From Ardenticatenales bacterium (GTDB lineage Bacteria > Chloroflexota > Anaerolineae > Promineifilales > Promineifilaceae): 64,000 bases of DNA. Position numbers and translations under genes: made by a program. Positions 8,564 to 17,767 of this stretch are shown here, piece after piece; position 1 is the stretch's first letter, and each line of letters starts with the position of its first letter. The notes beneath the pieces were generated by a model, which ran no database searches, was not told where the DNA came from, and worked only from the letters and a program-made list of their open reading frames with translations. The stretch covers positions 62,001 to 126,000 of the forward strand of contig JACKBM010000005.1 in the NCBI GenBank assembly GCA_020634575.1, written 5' to 3'.

Positions 8564-10726
8564 GTGACACTGGCAGCAAATCTTCTATTTATTTTTCCGG
8601 TCACTTTTGTGGTCCTGGGTTTCTGGCTCTGGCGGAGCCAGCGCTGGCAGCTGCCGGCCAGCCGGCAATGGCTGCTGGCGTTATTGTTGTTTGCGGCCTG
8701 GTCGACCGTGTTGTTTAGTTACGCCCTGGATTCGGAAGCCAATTTCCTGACGACATTTCGCTGGCGGGTATTGAGCAATTATCTGCTGAGCGGGGCGCTG
8801 TTGGCGATGGCGTGGACGACCGGCCGGTATCTCAGCGTCCCCCACAAACGGCTGGCCCTGCCTCTTGGCGCCGGCGCCATCTTGCTACTCGCCGCCTTTC
8901 TAGTCGATCCCTCCACGCTCTGGCCCAATTTATTTGATACGGTCCGGCTGGCCAGCCAGGATGTCAAACAGTTTGACGTCTGGGGTGCCATCTGGGGGGC
9001 GACGCTTTTCCTGCCAGTCTTTGCCGCCTGGATTATGGTGCAGCAGGCGTTGCGCCAGCTGCCCGACTCTGTCAGTAGTAATCAGCTTCGCTTCTGGCGG
9101 CTGGTTCTGCTGCTGGCGCTGGCCGGCTGTGTGCCGGGCTTGATCCGGCAACCGGGGCAGATCTTCTGGTCGCTGTCTGCGGCAATTCTGTTTCTGGCAG
9201 CCGGCTTGTTAGGCAGCAATGTCCTGGGCAATAGTGGGTTACCTGAAATACGTCTGGTTTACCGGCGTATTGCCAGATTGCTGCTGACGGTTCTGCCGGT
9301 GCTGGCCCTGACCTTTCTGGCCATCTGGATTGTGGTGCGGACGGAGCTGGGCGTCCAGCTAACAGCGAACAACTTTGGTCTGGCGGTTACGGCAGCGCTT
9401 ATGAGTGTGGCGGTTGTTTTTAGCAGCCAACTTTTTGCCTCGCTGCTAAGCTGGCTGGCCCGGCGGCGGCGGCAACCGGAACGGCAGTTGGCGCCGCTGG
9501 AATGGCACGATGATATGCTGGATTTGCAGCCGTTAGGCCAGGCGATGCTGACAACCGTGCAGCAGACCCTGGATACCGAGGATGTCTGGCTGGCGTTGAC
9601 GGATGATGGACCGGCCGGTCGCCTCCTGCTGCGCCCGCTGGCTCACACCGCGGCCGCCCAATTGGAGACCAGCGCCCTGGCGGCGGATAGCCCGCTGGCC
9701 CGTCAATGGCGGGATCAGGCCGGCCCGCTGGTGCAGGGTGATATTTTCCACTTGCTGGATTTTCGCGAGATGAGCGGAGCGGAGCAGAACCAGGTCAAAA
9801 GTTGGTCTCGCTCCGTTTACATACCGCTCCATGCCGGCCAGCGGCTGGTGGGTGTCCTGGGCCTGGCGCCGCGGGCCAATCAGCAGCCGTACCAGGGGCC
9901 GGATCTGCAACAGATGAAGGCGCTGGCGCTCCAGTTTGGGCCGCTGCTGGCCCAGGCGCGCAGCCTGGCAACCTTGCGGCAAACCAACCAATATGTCTTT
10001 GAGCAAAATCAGACCCTGGTGCGCCAGAACCGGCGCTTGCAGGAGCAGACAACCCTTTACGAGCAGACGCTGGCGCTGATCCGGCCGGATATTCGCGAGC
10101 CGGTCACAACGCTGGACATCAAGTGGCAACAGCTTTACCCGCAAATCCCCCCGAGCGTCGATTTTCGTGATGAAGACATGGCCGACCCCATCTCCAGCCT
10201 GAAACAGCAGATGGGTAATCTGTTGCTGGTCATCAACCGGGTGCAGAAACATAGCCAGTTTGAGTTTACGCCGGTGCACGTCGAGGAGCTGTGCGGGCAG
10301 GTGCTGGAGCAGTTGGAGAACATGGCCCAGGCCCGCCGCGTCGCCATCAATTTCCTCAAGGACGACCATTTGCCGGCGATTTGTGGCGACCCGGATCGGT
10401 TAAAAGAAGCGATTTATTACCTGATCCATAACGCCATCAAATTCAACAAAATCGGCGGCGCGGTGGAGGTGACCTGTGACCGGCAGGCCAATGCGATCCG
10501 GGTGACGGTTTCGGATACAGGCGTGGGCGTCCCGAGCGAGCGGCTGCCGGCGATCTGGGACGGGCTGGCGCTGGCGCCGTCGTTGCAGGGGCGCCCGGGC
10601 ATGGGGCTGGCCTTGGCCCGGTTTATCGTGCAGGCGCACGGCGGACACGTGGCGGCGGCCAGCCAATATGGGACTGGCAGCATCTTCTCCATTTTCCTGC
10701 CCACGTATGAACCACGGATTATCTAA
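8564..10726 (+). CDS. Membrane sensor with GAF and HATPase domains; degenerate histidine kinase
   Basis: A 720-residue protein starting at a GTG. The first 300 residues carry about eight to nine hydrophobic segments in the style of 7TM kinase sensors. Residues of roughly 310-480 resemble a GAF domain (VYIPLHAGQRLVGVLGLAP). A coiled coil leads to a dimerisation-like region, and residues 590-715 are a HATPase_c domain with HNAIKFNK (N box), SDTGVGVP (G1) and GMGLALARF (G2). The H-box is altered: RPDIREPVTTL aligns with the usual HELRTPL, and Pro508 stands where the phospho-acceptor His should be. The protein may be a non-phosphorylating signalling partner. It leads an apparent HK-VWA-regulator operon. 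Confidence 0.75.
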   Translation: MTLAANLLFIFPVTFVVLGFWLWRSQRWQLPASRQWLLALLLFAAWSTVLFSYALDSEANFLTTFRWRVLSNYLLSGALLAMAWTTGRYLSVPHKRLALPLGAGAILLLAAFLVDPSTLWPNLFDTVRLASQDVKQFDVWGAIWGATLFLPVFAAWIMVQQALRQLPDSVSSNQLRFWRLVLLLALAGCVPGLIRQPGQIFWSLSAAILFLAAGLLGSNVLGNSGLPEIRLVYRRIARLLLTVLPVLALTFLAIWIVVRTELGVQLTANNFGLAVTAALMSVAVVFSSQLFASLLSWLARRRRQPERQLAPLEWHDDMLDLQPLGQAMLTTVQQTLDTEDVWLALTDDGPAGRLLLRPLAHTAAAQLETSALAADSPLARQWRDQAGPLVQGDIFHLLDFREMSGAEQNQVKSWSRSVYIPLHAGQRLVGVLGLAPRANQQPYQGPDLQQMKALALQFGPLLAQARSLATLRQTNQYVFEQNQTLVRQNRRLQEQTTLYEQTLALIRPDIREPVTTLDIKWQQLYPQIPPSVDFRDEDMADPISSLKQQMGNLLLVINRVQKHSQFEFTPVHVEELCGQVLEQLENMAQARRVAINFLKDDHLPAICGDPDRLKEAIYYLIHNAIKFNKIGGAVEVTCDRQANAIRVTVSDTGVGVPSERLPAIWDGLALAPSLQGRPGMGLALARFIVQAHGGHVAAASQYGTGSIFSIFLPTYEPRII

Positions 10727-10777
10727 GAATTCACGTTCGTATGACCTCGGGTGCTTTACCTTTGCGCCCGTTCTCCT

Positions 10778-10783
10778 TACACT
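10778..10783 (+). promoter_or_regulatory. -10-like element, leaderless arrangement, upstream of the VWA gene
   Basis: TACACT ends 6 nt before the ATG at 10790, the same spacing as at deoA and the isochorismatase-like gene. No Shine-Dalgarno sequence is present in the gap. Confidence 0.45.
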
Positions 10784-10789
10784 AGGGCC

Positions 10790-13723
10790 ATGAGCTTTAC
10801 GACGCCCCTGGCTCTTCTCCTTCTGCTGAGTTTGCCCTACATCTATTGGCTTGGCCGCCCGAAGCGGAACTTCAGCCTGCGTGGGCGCTGGCGGGATTGG
10901 AGCAGCCTGGTTTTGCGCGGCGCCATCCTCCTGTTGCTGGTTCTGGCTTTGTCCGGGGCCCAAAGTGTGCGCGCGGCGGATGAGCTGGCGGTGGTCTTCC
11001 TGGTGGATGCCTCTGATTCGGTGACGCCGGCTTTGCGCGAAGAGGCGGAGAATTACGTGCGGACGGCGATGGCCGAAATGGGGCCAAACGACCGGGCTGC
11101 CGTTATCTTGTTTGGGGCCAACGCCCTGGTGGAGCGGCCGATGAGCGGGTTGGCGGAACTGGCGCCGGTCAGCTCGGTGCCGCAGCCGCTGAACACAGAC
11201 CTGGCCGAGGCGGTGCGGCTGGCGCTGGCGATTTTTCCGGCCGGTGCCGGTCGGCGTATCGTCATCTTGAGCGACGGCGCTGCCACCATCGGCAACTCTG
11301 TTGAAGCGGCCCGGCTGGCGGCGACGAGCGGCGTGCAGATTGATTATGTGCCGTTGCAGCGACCGGCCGGTGACGCCGAAGCGCTCATCACGGCCGTCGA
11401 TGCGCCGAACCGGGTTACGCAGGGCGAAAGTTTTACCGTCCATGTCACCGTCGAAAGCAACCGCAACATGGCGGCCACGCTGCGCATCCTGGCTGAAGGC
11501 AGCGTGGTGCACGAGGAGCCGGTCAACCTGACCGTGGGCGCCAACACCTTCCAGGTGCGCCTGCAGACGGAGGCCCAGGAATTTGCCCGCTACCAGGCTG
11601 AAATTGTTCCGGCGGAAGACACCTACTACCAGAACAATCAGATGGCGGCCTTCACCGAGATTGTCGGGGCGCCGCGGGTGTTGGTGGTGGCGCCGGATGG
11701 GACGCTGGATGACAGCGGTAACCCGGTACCGGACGAAGCGCCGCAGCTCATACTGGCCCTGGAAGCAACCGGCCTCGCCGTCGATCGGACCACGCCGGAA
11801 GAGTTCCCAGTCAGCCTGGCCCAGGTGAGCAGCTACGCCAGCATCATCCTGGTCAATGTCAATGCCAAAGATTTGACGCCGCGCAAAATGGAGACGATCC
11901 AGATTTACGTGCGTGACCTGGGCGGCGGTCTGGTGGCCGTCGGTGGGCCGGAGAGTTATGGCATGGGCGGCTACTTCCGCACGGCGCTGGAGGAGACGTT
12001 GCCGGTTAACATGCAGATTCAGGACCAGGAGCGGTTCCCATCGGTGACGATGGTGATCGTCATCGACCGGTCTGGCAGCATGGGGGCGCAGGAAGGGTCG
12101 CTGACCAAGATCCAGCTGGCGGCGGAAGGGGCCGTGCGCGTCGTCGAGTTGCTCAATGATTTTGACGTGATCAGCGTCATCCCGGTGGATACGCAGCCCA
12201 GCGGCATGATCGGCCCGGCGTCAGCCTCGGATCGGGACAACCTGATTGGCCAGATCCGGCAGATTGGCGCCGGCGGCGGCGGCATTTACGTGCGCACTGG
12301 TATGGAAGAGGCGGCCAACGTGCTGGCGGACAATCCCAGCGAGGTGCAGCATATCATTTTGCTGGCGGATGGGAGTGACTCTGAGGAAAAAGAAGGGGTC
12401 CCCGAGCTAATCGAAGGGTTGGCAGCAGAAGGGGTGACGGTAACGACCGTTTCCATTGGCGATGGGCCGGATACGCCCTGGTTGGCGGATATGGCGGCCC
12501 TTGGCAACGGTCGTTTCCACCTGACCGACCGGGCCTCTAATTTGCCGGAGATTTTTACGCAGGAGACGACGGCGATACAGCGCAGTTACCTGGTTGAAGA
12601 GCGCTTCTTCCCGACGCTGGTGCAGCAAAGCCCGATCCTGGCGGGTATTCGTGAGGTGCCGGCCTTGCAGGGCTACGTCGGCACCGAGGCAAAGGCGACG
12701 GCGCGGGTGGTGCTGGAGACGCATCTGGGCGATCCGTTGCTGGCAACCTGGCAATATGGGCTGGGGCGGGCGGTTGCCTGGACCTCGGATGCGACCGGCC
12801 GGTGGGGCGCCCAATGGGTGGCCTGGGATGGCTTTCCCGTTTTTTGGGCCCAGGCAGTGCGCTGGACGATGACTGAGAATCGAGACAGCAACGTCGAAAG
12901 CATTATCGAGTACGAAGGCGAGACGGCGACACTAACTGTGGATACGCGGGCCGGATCGGGCGACTTTTTGAACGATTTGATCGTTGAAGCTAATGTGGTG
13001 GCGCCGTCGCGGGCAACCAGCACCATTGAACTTGAGCAAGTGGCGCCAGGCCGGTACCAGGCGACCTTTACACCGGAAGAGGCTGGCGCCTATTTTATCC
13101 GTGTCTCGGGCCGTAGTGACGGCGAGGAAGAGGCGGTTGTGGCGCAGACCTCAGGCTGGGTCCTGGGTTATTCGCCGGAATACCGCCAATTTGAGGCGGA
13201 TGAGGGGCAGCTGGCGGCCATGGCGGAAGCAACCGGTGGCCGCGACCTGAGCGCTGATGCGTTGCTGGTTTTTGAACATAGCCTGGAATCGGATCGGGTG
13301 CGACGGCCGCTTTGGCCGGGGCTGTTGCTGGCAGCGGTGTTGTTGCTGCCGTTGGATATCGCCCTGCGCCGGCTGGTCATTACCCGGCGCGATTGGCAGC
13401 GGGCCTGGGCAGCGACCTTTGGGCGCTGGCAGCCAGAAACCGTTGAGGTTGAAGAACGGACGCAACAGGTCAGCCGGCTGTTTGCGGCCAAACAGCGGGC
13501 CCGGACGAGCGGGCAGCAGAGCCGGGAAGAGGTCCTGGCTCAGCAAGAGATGATGATGAACGAAACTGCATCGCCACCGGCCGGTGCACCGACCCCACCA
13601 CAACCTATCAAAACGGAGACGGCGGCTGGCCGGCAGCGACCGGCCGGTGATCCCTCCGGCCCTCTGGCAGCGCGCCTGCTGGCCAAGCGGCGGCAGCGCG
13701 AAGCGGATGAGGGTACCGATTAA
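10790..13723 (+). CDS. Membrane protein with two VWA domains and a GATase-like domain
   Basis: The frame is open from 10751; the ATG at 10790, after TACACT and before a clean membrane segment, is chosen (977 residues). Two N-terminal hydrophobic segments (about 3-20 and 40-58) precede a first VWA domain with MIDAS DASDS (73-77). A GATase/DJ-1-like domain follows (VLVVAPDG, AVGGPESYGMGG), then a second VWA with DRSGS (426-430). A C-terminal transmembrane helix near 845-870 ends in a charged, Pro-rich tail of about 110 residues. The layout resembles aerotolerance/BatA-type VWA proteins. The VWA domains probably bind protein or metal partners outside the membrane. It lies 64 nt after the degenerate kinase and 28 nt before the response regulator. 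Confidence 0.8.
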   Translation: MSFTTPLALLLLLSLPYIYWLGRPKRNFSLRGRWRDWSSLVLRGAILLLLVLALSGAQSVRAADELAVVFLVDASDSVTPALREEAENYVRTAMAEMGPNDRAAVILFGANALVERPMSGLAELAPVSSVPQPLNTDLAEAVRLALAIFPAGAGRRIVILSDGAATIGNSVEAARLAATSGVQIDYVPLQRPAGDAEALITAVDAPNRVTQGESFTVHVTVESNRNMAATLRILAEGSVVHEEPVNLTVGANTFQVRLQTEAQEFARYQAEIVPAEDTYYQNNQMAAFTEIVGAPRVLVVAPDGTLDDSGNPVPDEAPQLILALEATGLAVDRTTPEEFPVSLAQVSSYASIILVNVNAKDLTPRKMETIQIYVRDLGGGLVAVGGPESYGMGGYFRTALEETLPVNMQIQDQERFPSVTMVIVIDRSGSMGAQEGSLTKIQLAAEGAVRVVELLNDFDVISVIPVDTQPSGMIGPASASDRDNLIGQIRQIGAGGGGIYVRTGMEEAANVLADNPSEVQHIILLADGSDSEEKEGVPELIEGLAAEGVTVTTVSIGDGPDTPWLADMAALGNGRFHLTDRASNLPEIFTQETTAIQRSYLVEERFFPTLVQQSPILAGIREVPALQGYVGTEAKATARVVLETHLGDPLLATWQYGLGRAVAWTSDATGRWGAQWVAWDGFPVFWAQAVRWTMTENRDSNVESIIEYEGETATLTVDTRAGSGDFLNDLIVEANVVAPSRATSTIELEQVAPGRYQATFTPEEAGAYFIRVSGRSDGEEEAVVAQTSGWVLGYSPEYRQFEADEGQLAAMAEATGGRDLSADALLVFEHSLESDRVRRPLWPGLLLAAVLLLPLDIALRRLVITRRDWQRAWAATFGRWQPETVEVEERTQQVSRLFAAKQRARTSGQQSREEVLAQQEMMMNETASPPAGAPTPPQPIKTETAAGRQRPAGDPSGPLAARLLAKRRQREADEGTD

Positions 13724-13750
13724 CCAAAGCAAGGAAAGGTTGCATACTGG

Positions 13751-14449
13751 ATGGCGGCAAATCTGAAATCATACAATATCCTCGTCATTGAAGATGACGA
13801 GATGTTGAGTGAGGTTATGCTGGTGACGTTTGAGTTGGCCGGTGCAACGGTGCGCGTGGCCCATTCTGGCGAAACCGGCCTGCAACTGTTTCATGAAATG
13901 AACCCCGACCTGGTTGTGCTGGATGTGCGCCTGCCGGGCATTACGGGTTGGGATGTGCTCAAATTTATCCGCATCGTTTCCAATACACCGGTGGTGATGC
14001 TGACGACGATGCGTGAGGACCAGGACCAGATCAAGGGGTTAACCGGGGGCGCTGATGCCTACCTGACCAAGCCCTTTTCAGCCGAGGTTCTGGTGGCCCA
14101 GCTGGAAGCGGTGCTGCGCCGCGCCAAACGAGATCATGAGGACCATGATTACGAGGATGATTATCTCCGCGTAAACCTCGGCACTGAGCAACTATTTATC
14201 CAGGGCATTCGCTGCGACCTGACCGGGACGGAGTTTAAGCTCCTGGCCTTCCTGGTGCGCCACGCCGGTCAGATATGTACGTATGACCAGATCCTGGGCA
14301 ATGTCTGGGGCTGGGAATACCGCGACAATGTGGACTACGTGCATGTCCACGCCTCCAACCTCCGGCGCAAGATCGAACATAATCCGCGCGACCCGATTTA
14401 CATTGTTACCGAGCGTGGTGTGGGTTATCGTTTTGAGCCGCAGAAGTAG
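13751..14449 (+). CDS. OmpR/PhoB-family response regulator
   Basis: A 232-residue regulator. The receiver domain has the acidic pair ED(D)14-16, phospho-acceptor Asp58 in LVVLDVRLPG and the KP switch in YLTKPFS. The C-terminal winged helix ends with VHVHASNLRRKI and the TERGVGYRF signature. It should bind DNA as a dimer after phosphorylation. AAGGAAAGG lies about 10 nt before the ATG. It follows the VWA gene by 28 nt and is likely in one operon with it and with the upstream kinase. Since that kinase has lost its H-box His, the phosphodonor may be a different kinase. The 3' end overlaps the convergent MFS gene by 44 nt. Confidence 0.9.
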   Translation: MAANLKSYNILVIEDDEMLSEVMLVTFELAGATVRVAHSGETGLQLFHEMNPDLVVLDVRLPGITGWDVLKFIRIVSNTPVVMLTTMREDQDQIKGLTGGADAYLTKPFSAEVLVAQLEAVLRRAKRDHEDHDYEDDYLRVNLGTEQLFIQGIRCDLTGTEFKLLAFLVRHAGQICTYDQILGNVWGWEYRDNVDYVHVHASNLRRKIEHNPRDPIYIVTERGVGYRFEPQK

Positions 14450-15710
14450 CCAGCTCCGCCAGGAGCTGCGTAGACGGCTGTTTGTCCCATTTGCCCCAAT
14501 AGAGCAGCAAGGTGCTGCCCATGATCAAGGCGGCAAGCCACCAGATAGCCGCCGGCTCAAACCGGGCGAAGAGAAGGGCAACCCAAATCGGGCCGAGTAG
14601 GTCGGCCAGGCTATTGAGCGCCTGAAACAGGCCGAGGCGCTGGCCCTGACCGGACTGGTCAAGCTGAGCGATCTGGGCCTGGACGTTGGGCTCCAGCAGG
14701 CCGTGGGCGGCGGTAAGCGGCAGCATCAGCAGGGCAAACAAGTAGCGGTCCGTCAGCAGCGGCACCAGGACAAAGCCAGCTACCATCAGCAGTTGGCTGA
14801 GCCGCATCACCCGGAATTCACCCCAGCGAGAGACCAACCAATGATTGAGCAGGAGCTGGGATAGAGCCAGGATGAGGCCCATCGCGGTCAGCAGATAGCT
14901 GACAAAGGCGCCGATGGTGGCCGGATCGGAGCCGGCGGGGAAGAATTGGGCGCGGATGTAGAGGGTAGCGGCGGCGAAGAGTGCGCCAAAGGAAAGCGTC
15001 GCGCCGGCGCCGGTCAGGGCGAGGCGCAGGAAGGCCGTTTGTTGGCGGAGTTGGTGGAGGTTGCGGACCGGCCGGATCGCCCCGCCACGCCCCTGGCGCG
15101 CCGCCCGAGGCAGGGATTCCGGCAGCAAAATGAAAGCGGCGCCCCAGGCCAGCAGCGTCAGGACGGCGGCAATGGCAAACGGCGCTGTGAGACTTTGGTA
15201 AGCGATGAACAGGCCACTCAGGGCTGGCCCGAGAATGAAGGCAACCCCAAGCGTAGCGGCCAGCCAACCCATGACCTGGGAGTAGCGTGCCCTGGGAACC
15301 AGATCGGCCACATAGGCCCGGGCGACAGTGCTGTTGCCGGCCGTAACGCCATCCAGCAGTTTACCCAGATAGAGCAGGAAAAGCCCCTGGTGGATGGGAT
15401 GGCCCAGCCCAAACAGGGTCATTTCACCCTGGACAAAAAAGGCGCTGAGGAAACAGAGAAAACCCGCGCTGGTACCGGCCTGACTGAGTAGCATCAGCGG
15501 CCGGCGACCATAGCGGTCAGATAAATGACCTAACAGGGGGGCGGTCAGGAGTTTGGTGCTGTAGTAGGCAGTTTCCAGCAGCAGCGCCTGGGCAACGGTG
15601 GCCCCAAACTGCTCAACCGCAACCAGGGGGACAATGGCCACGATGAGTGTGGCCGCCAGGGCATTTGCCAGCAGGATACCCAATAGGGGTGCCAGCGTCC
15701 GGTAAGGCAT
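14406..15710 (-). CDS. MFS transporter (drug/multidrug efflux type)
   Basis: A 434-residue protein with about 12 membrane-spanning segments. GHLSDRYGRRPLML between TM2 and TM3 is the classic MFS motif A, and a second half-repeat is visible from about residue 210. TM5 has a GPALSGLF stretch like motif C of antiporters, suggesting drug or metabolite export. It ends inside the convergent response regulator gene (44-nt overlap) and starts 13 nt upstream (on the plus coordinate axis, left) of the receiver gene at 15724. The substrate is unknown. Confidence 0.85.
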   Translation of the reverse strand: MPYRTLAPLLGILLANALAATLIVAIVPLVAVEQFGATVAQALLLETAYYSTKLLTAPLLGHLSDRYGRRPLMLLSQAGTSAGFLCFLSAFFVQGEMTLFGLGHPIHQGLFLLYLGKLLDGVTAGNSTVARAYVADLVPRARYSQVMGWLAATLGVAFILGPALSGLFIAYQSLTAPFAIAAVLTLLAWGAAFILLPESLPRAARQGRGGAIRPVRNLHQLRQQTAFLRLALTGAGATLSFGALFAAATLYIRAQFFPAGSDPATIGAFVSYLLTAMGLILALSQLLLNHWLVSRWGEFRVMRLSQLLMVAGFVLVPLLTDRYLFALLMLPLTAAHGLLEPNVQAQIAQLDQSGQGQRLGLFQALNSLADLLGPIWVALLFARFEPAAIWWLAALIMGSTLLLYWGKWDKQPSTQLLAELATSAAQNDNPHHAR

Positions 15711-15723
15711 GGGCAGTGCCTGA

Positions 15724-16116
15724 CTATTGGGCGATGGAAGCGTGCGGCAAAACGGCCAGTTCCTGAACTGTGCCGGCCAGCTGTGTCAGGGTAAAAGGCT
15801 TGAACAGCGCCTTTCTCACGAGGGTGAAGTTCTGCAAAATCTCTTCACCCAGCAGAACGTCCGCCGTAACGATAAGCACCACTGGTTGGTGTGGCGCAGG
15901 ATACTGGCTGAGATAATCGAGGATTTCGCGCCCGCTCACGTTAGGCAGATGCAAGTCCAGCAGGAGGAAATCGGGTCGCTGGCGCTGCAGATAAGTGAGC
16001 GCGGCCTGGCCATCATTGAGCGTGACCGTGTCAAAACCGATGATATCGCTAAGAGCGATGGTAAATGCTTCGGAAAGAGCCTGGTTGTCTTCGACGATGA
16101 GTGCTGTGGTTTTCAT
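15724..16116 (-). CDS. Single-domain response regulator (receiver only)
   Basis: A 130-residue stand-alone receiver. Acidic residues Glu9-Asp10 (VEDN), phospho-acceptor Asp54 in FLLLDLHLPN and the KPF switch loop are present. There is no output domain, so it works as a phosphotransfer partner or through protein contacts. It is the last gene of a five-gene minus-strand operon, 11 nt after the REC-kinase gene. The missing output suggests a short phosphorelay within the operon rather than direct gene control. Confidence 0.88.
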   Translation of the reverse strand: MKTTALIVEDNQALSEAFTIALSDIIGFDTVTLNDGQAALTYLQRQRPDFLLLDLHLPNVSGREILDYLSQYPAPHQPVVLIVTADVLLGEEILQNFTLVRKALFKPFTLTQLAGTVQELAVLPHASIAQ

Positions 16117-16127
16117 GATCTTTACTT

Positions 16128-17330
16128 CTATCCAGATGCAGGGGTGGTGGAAAGCAACGGTTGCTCAGCCAGGGCAAACGTCAGCGTGAACGTGGAACCA
16201 CAGCCGAGCGCTGTAGTGACATCGATCTCGCCATTTAACAGTTCACAAAGTTGCCTGACCAGGGTCAGACCCAGGCCTGTGCCCTCATACTGCCGGGAAG
16301 GGCTATTGTCCAGTTGGACAAAGGGTTCAAACATGCGCTGAACATCGGCCGGATCCATGCCGATGCCTTTGTCCCAGACGATGAGTTGGAGGGTCTCTTC
16401 TGTTTCATGCTGACGGGCAATCAAACCCACCTGGCCATCGCGCGGCGTAAATTTGATGGCGTTGGTCAGCAAGTTGATCAGAATCTGTTTCAGGCGGCGG
16501 AAGTCGGTAACTAATGAAGGCAGCCCGGGCTGCAGTTCAAATGAAAGCGTCTGCTTCTTCGCCTGTGACAGAGGGCGCACGACGCTCAGAGCACTTTCGC
16601 AGACCTCCTTGATCGACGCTTTTTGCACTTCGGGCTTGATCTGGCGCGCTTGCAGCCGGGTCATATCCAGGATGTCATTGATCAGGTCAAGCAGATGTTG
16701 TCCATTGGCGTAGATTGTGTTGAGATAGCCGCGCTGTTTTTCATTGAGCAGGTCGTCGACCTGCATTTGCAGGAGCTCGGTGGTGATCAGCATGGCGGAA
16801 AGCGGGGTGCGTAGCTCATGGCTCATTTTGGCCAGAAACTCATCCTTTACCCGGATCAACTTGCGTAGCTGCTCGTTGGCCGCCTCGATCTCGTGCTGGC
16901 GCCTGGCTAACTCGTCGTTAGCCAGGCGGAGAGCCGTCTCCGCCTGGTGACGCTCAAGGGCATAACGAATAGAGCGGGTCAGCGATTTACGCTTTATTTC
17001 GCCCTTCTCGAGGTAATCCTGAGCGCCAAGCTGAACCGTTTGCATGGCGACATGTTCATCGTCATTGTGGCTGAGCACGATGACAGGAACTTGAGGGTAC
17101 TGGGTGTGAATGCGTGTGAACGTGCTGATGCCAAAGCTGTCGGGGAGGGAGAGGTCCAGCAGGATCAGATCGTAGGCGCCGCTTTGCAGCGAAGTCAGGC
17201 CTGCCGCCAGGTTATCGCGCCAGTCGATAGTGAAGCTGTTGCTGCTATCCGGGGTGAGGATCTCCTCGATAAGGAAAGCATCCCCTTCATTATCTTCAAT
17301 GAGCAGGATTCTGGTCGCAGCGGAGGTCAT
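16128..17330 (-). CDS. Hybrid REC-histidine kinase
   Basis: A 400-residue cytoplasmic protein. The N-terminal receiver (residues 1-125) has phospho-acceptor Asp59 in LILLDLSLPD. A coiled coil of about 35 residues connects to HisKA, with phospho-acceptor His171 in MSHELRTPL, and a HATPase_c domain (NAIKFTP, GTGLGLTLVRQL). The receiver in front of the kinase means it is probably controlled by phosphorylation from another kinase, most simply the membrane kinase encoded two genes upstream. The start overlaps the stop of the Rcp1-type regulator by 4 nt, so translation is coupled. Confidence 0.88.
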   Translation of the reverse strand: MTSAATRILLIEDNEGDAFLIEEILTPDSSNSFTIDWRDNLAAGLTSLQSGAYDLILLDLSLPDSFGISTFTRIHTQYPQVPVIVLSHNDDEHVAMQTVQLGAQDYLEKGEIKRKSLTRSIRYALERHQAETALRLANDELARRQHEIEAANEQLRKLIRVKDEFLAKMSHELRTPLSAMLITTELLQMQVDDLLNEKQRGYLNTIYANGQHLLDLINDILDMTRLQARQIKPEVQKASIKEVCESALSVVRPLSQAKKQTLSFELQPGLPSLVTDFRRLKQILINLLTNAIKFTPRDGQVGLIARQHETEETLQLIVWDKGIGMDPADVQRMFEPFVQLDNSPSRQYEGTGLGLTLVRQLCELLNGEIDVTTALGCGSTFTLTFALAEQPLLSTTPASG

Positions 17331-17767
17331 GAGCTTTTATCCTGCGGTAATTGGGCCACATCCAGCCAGAAATTCTTGATCGACTGGATGGTTGCGGCGA
17401 AGTCGGTCAGGCTGGCCGGTTTGGTGACATAGGCGTTGCCCCCGGAGCGGTAAACGCGTCTGACATCCTCCGGGGCGTCCGAGGTTGTAAAGACGACAAC
17501 CGGGATGAGGTCCAGCGCCGGATCCTGCCGGATATCGTGCAGCAACTCGCGCCCATCCTTGCGGGGCATGTTGAGATCGAGGAGGATGAGATCCGGCCGG
17601 AACGCCTCGTCAAACTCACCCTCACGGCGCAAGAACCGCAGGGCCTCAACGCCATCCTGTACGGCAAACAACTCGATATTGGGGCTACTTGCCTGCAGGT
17701 ACTCAGACGTCAGTTCGGTATCCCCCAGGTCGTCATCGACCAGCAAAATCTTGTGGGCGGTACACAT
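17327..17767 (-). CDS. Rcp1-type single-domain response regulator
   Basis: A 146-residue receiver with the long insert typical of regulators that partner phytochrome-like kinases (REGEFDEAFRPDL). Phospho-acceptor Asp64 lies in LILLDLNMPRKDG; acidic residues DDD are at 11-13 and Lys of VTKPAS follows. No output domain is present. In cyanobacteria Rcp1 takes phosphate from Cph1, whose kinase domain resembles the neighbouring kinase here. The gene overlaps its neighbours on both sides (1 nt with the kinase, 4 nt with the hybrid kinase), so stoichiometric expression is likely. Confidence 0.88.
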   Translation of the reverse strand: MCTAHKILLVDDDLGDTELTSEYLQASSPNIELFAVQDGVEALRFLRREGEFDEAFRPDLILLDLNMPRKDGRELLHDIRQDPALDLIPVVVFTTSDAPEDVRRVYRSGGNAYVTKPASLTDFAATIQSIKNFWLDVAQLPQDKSS

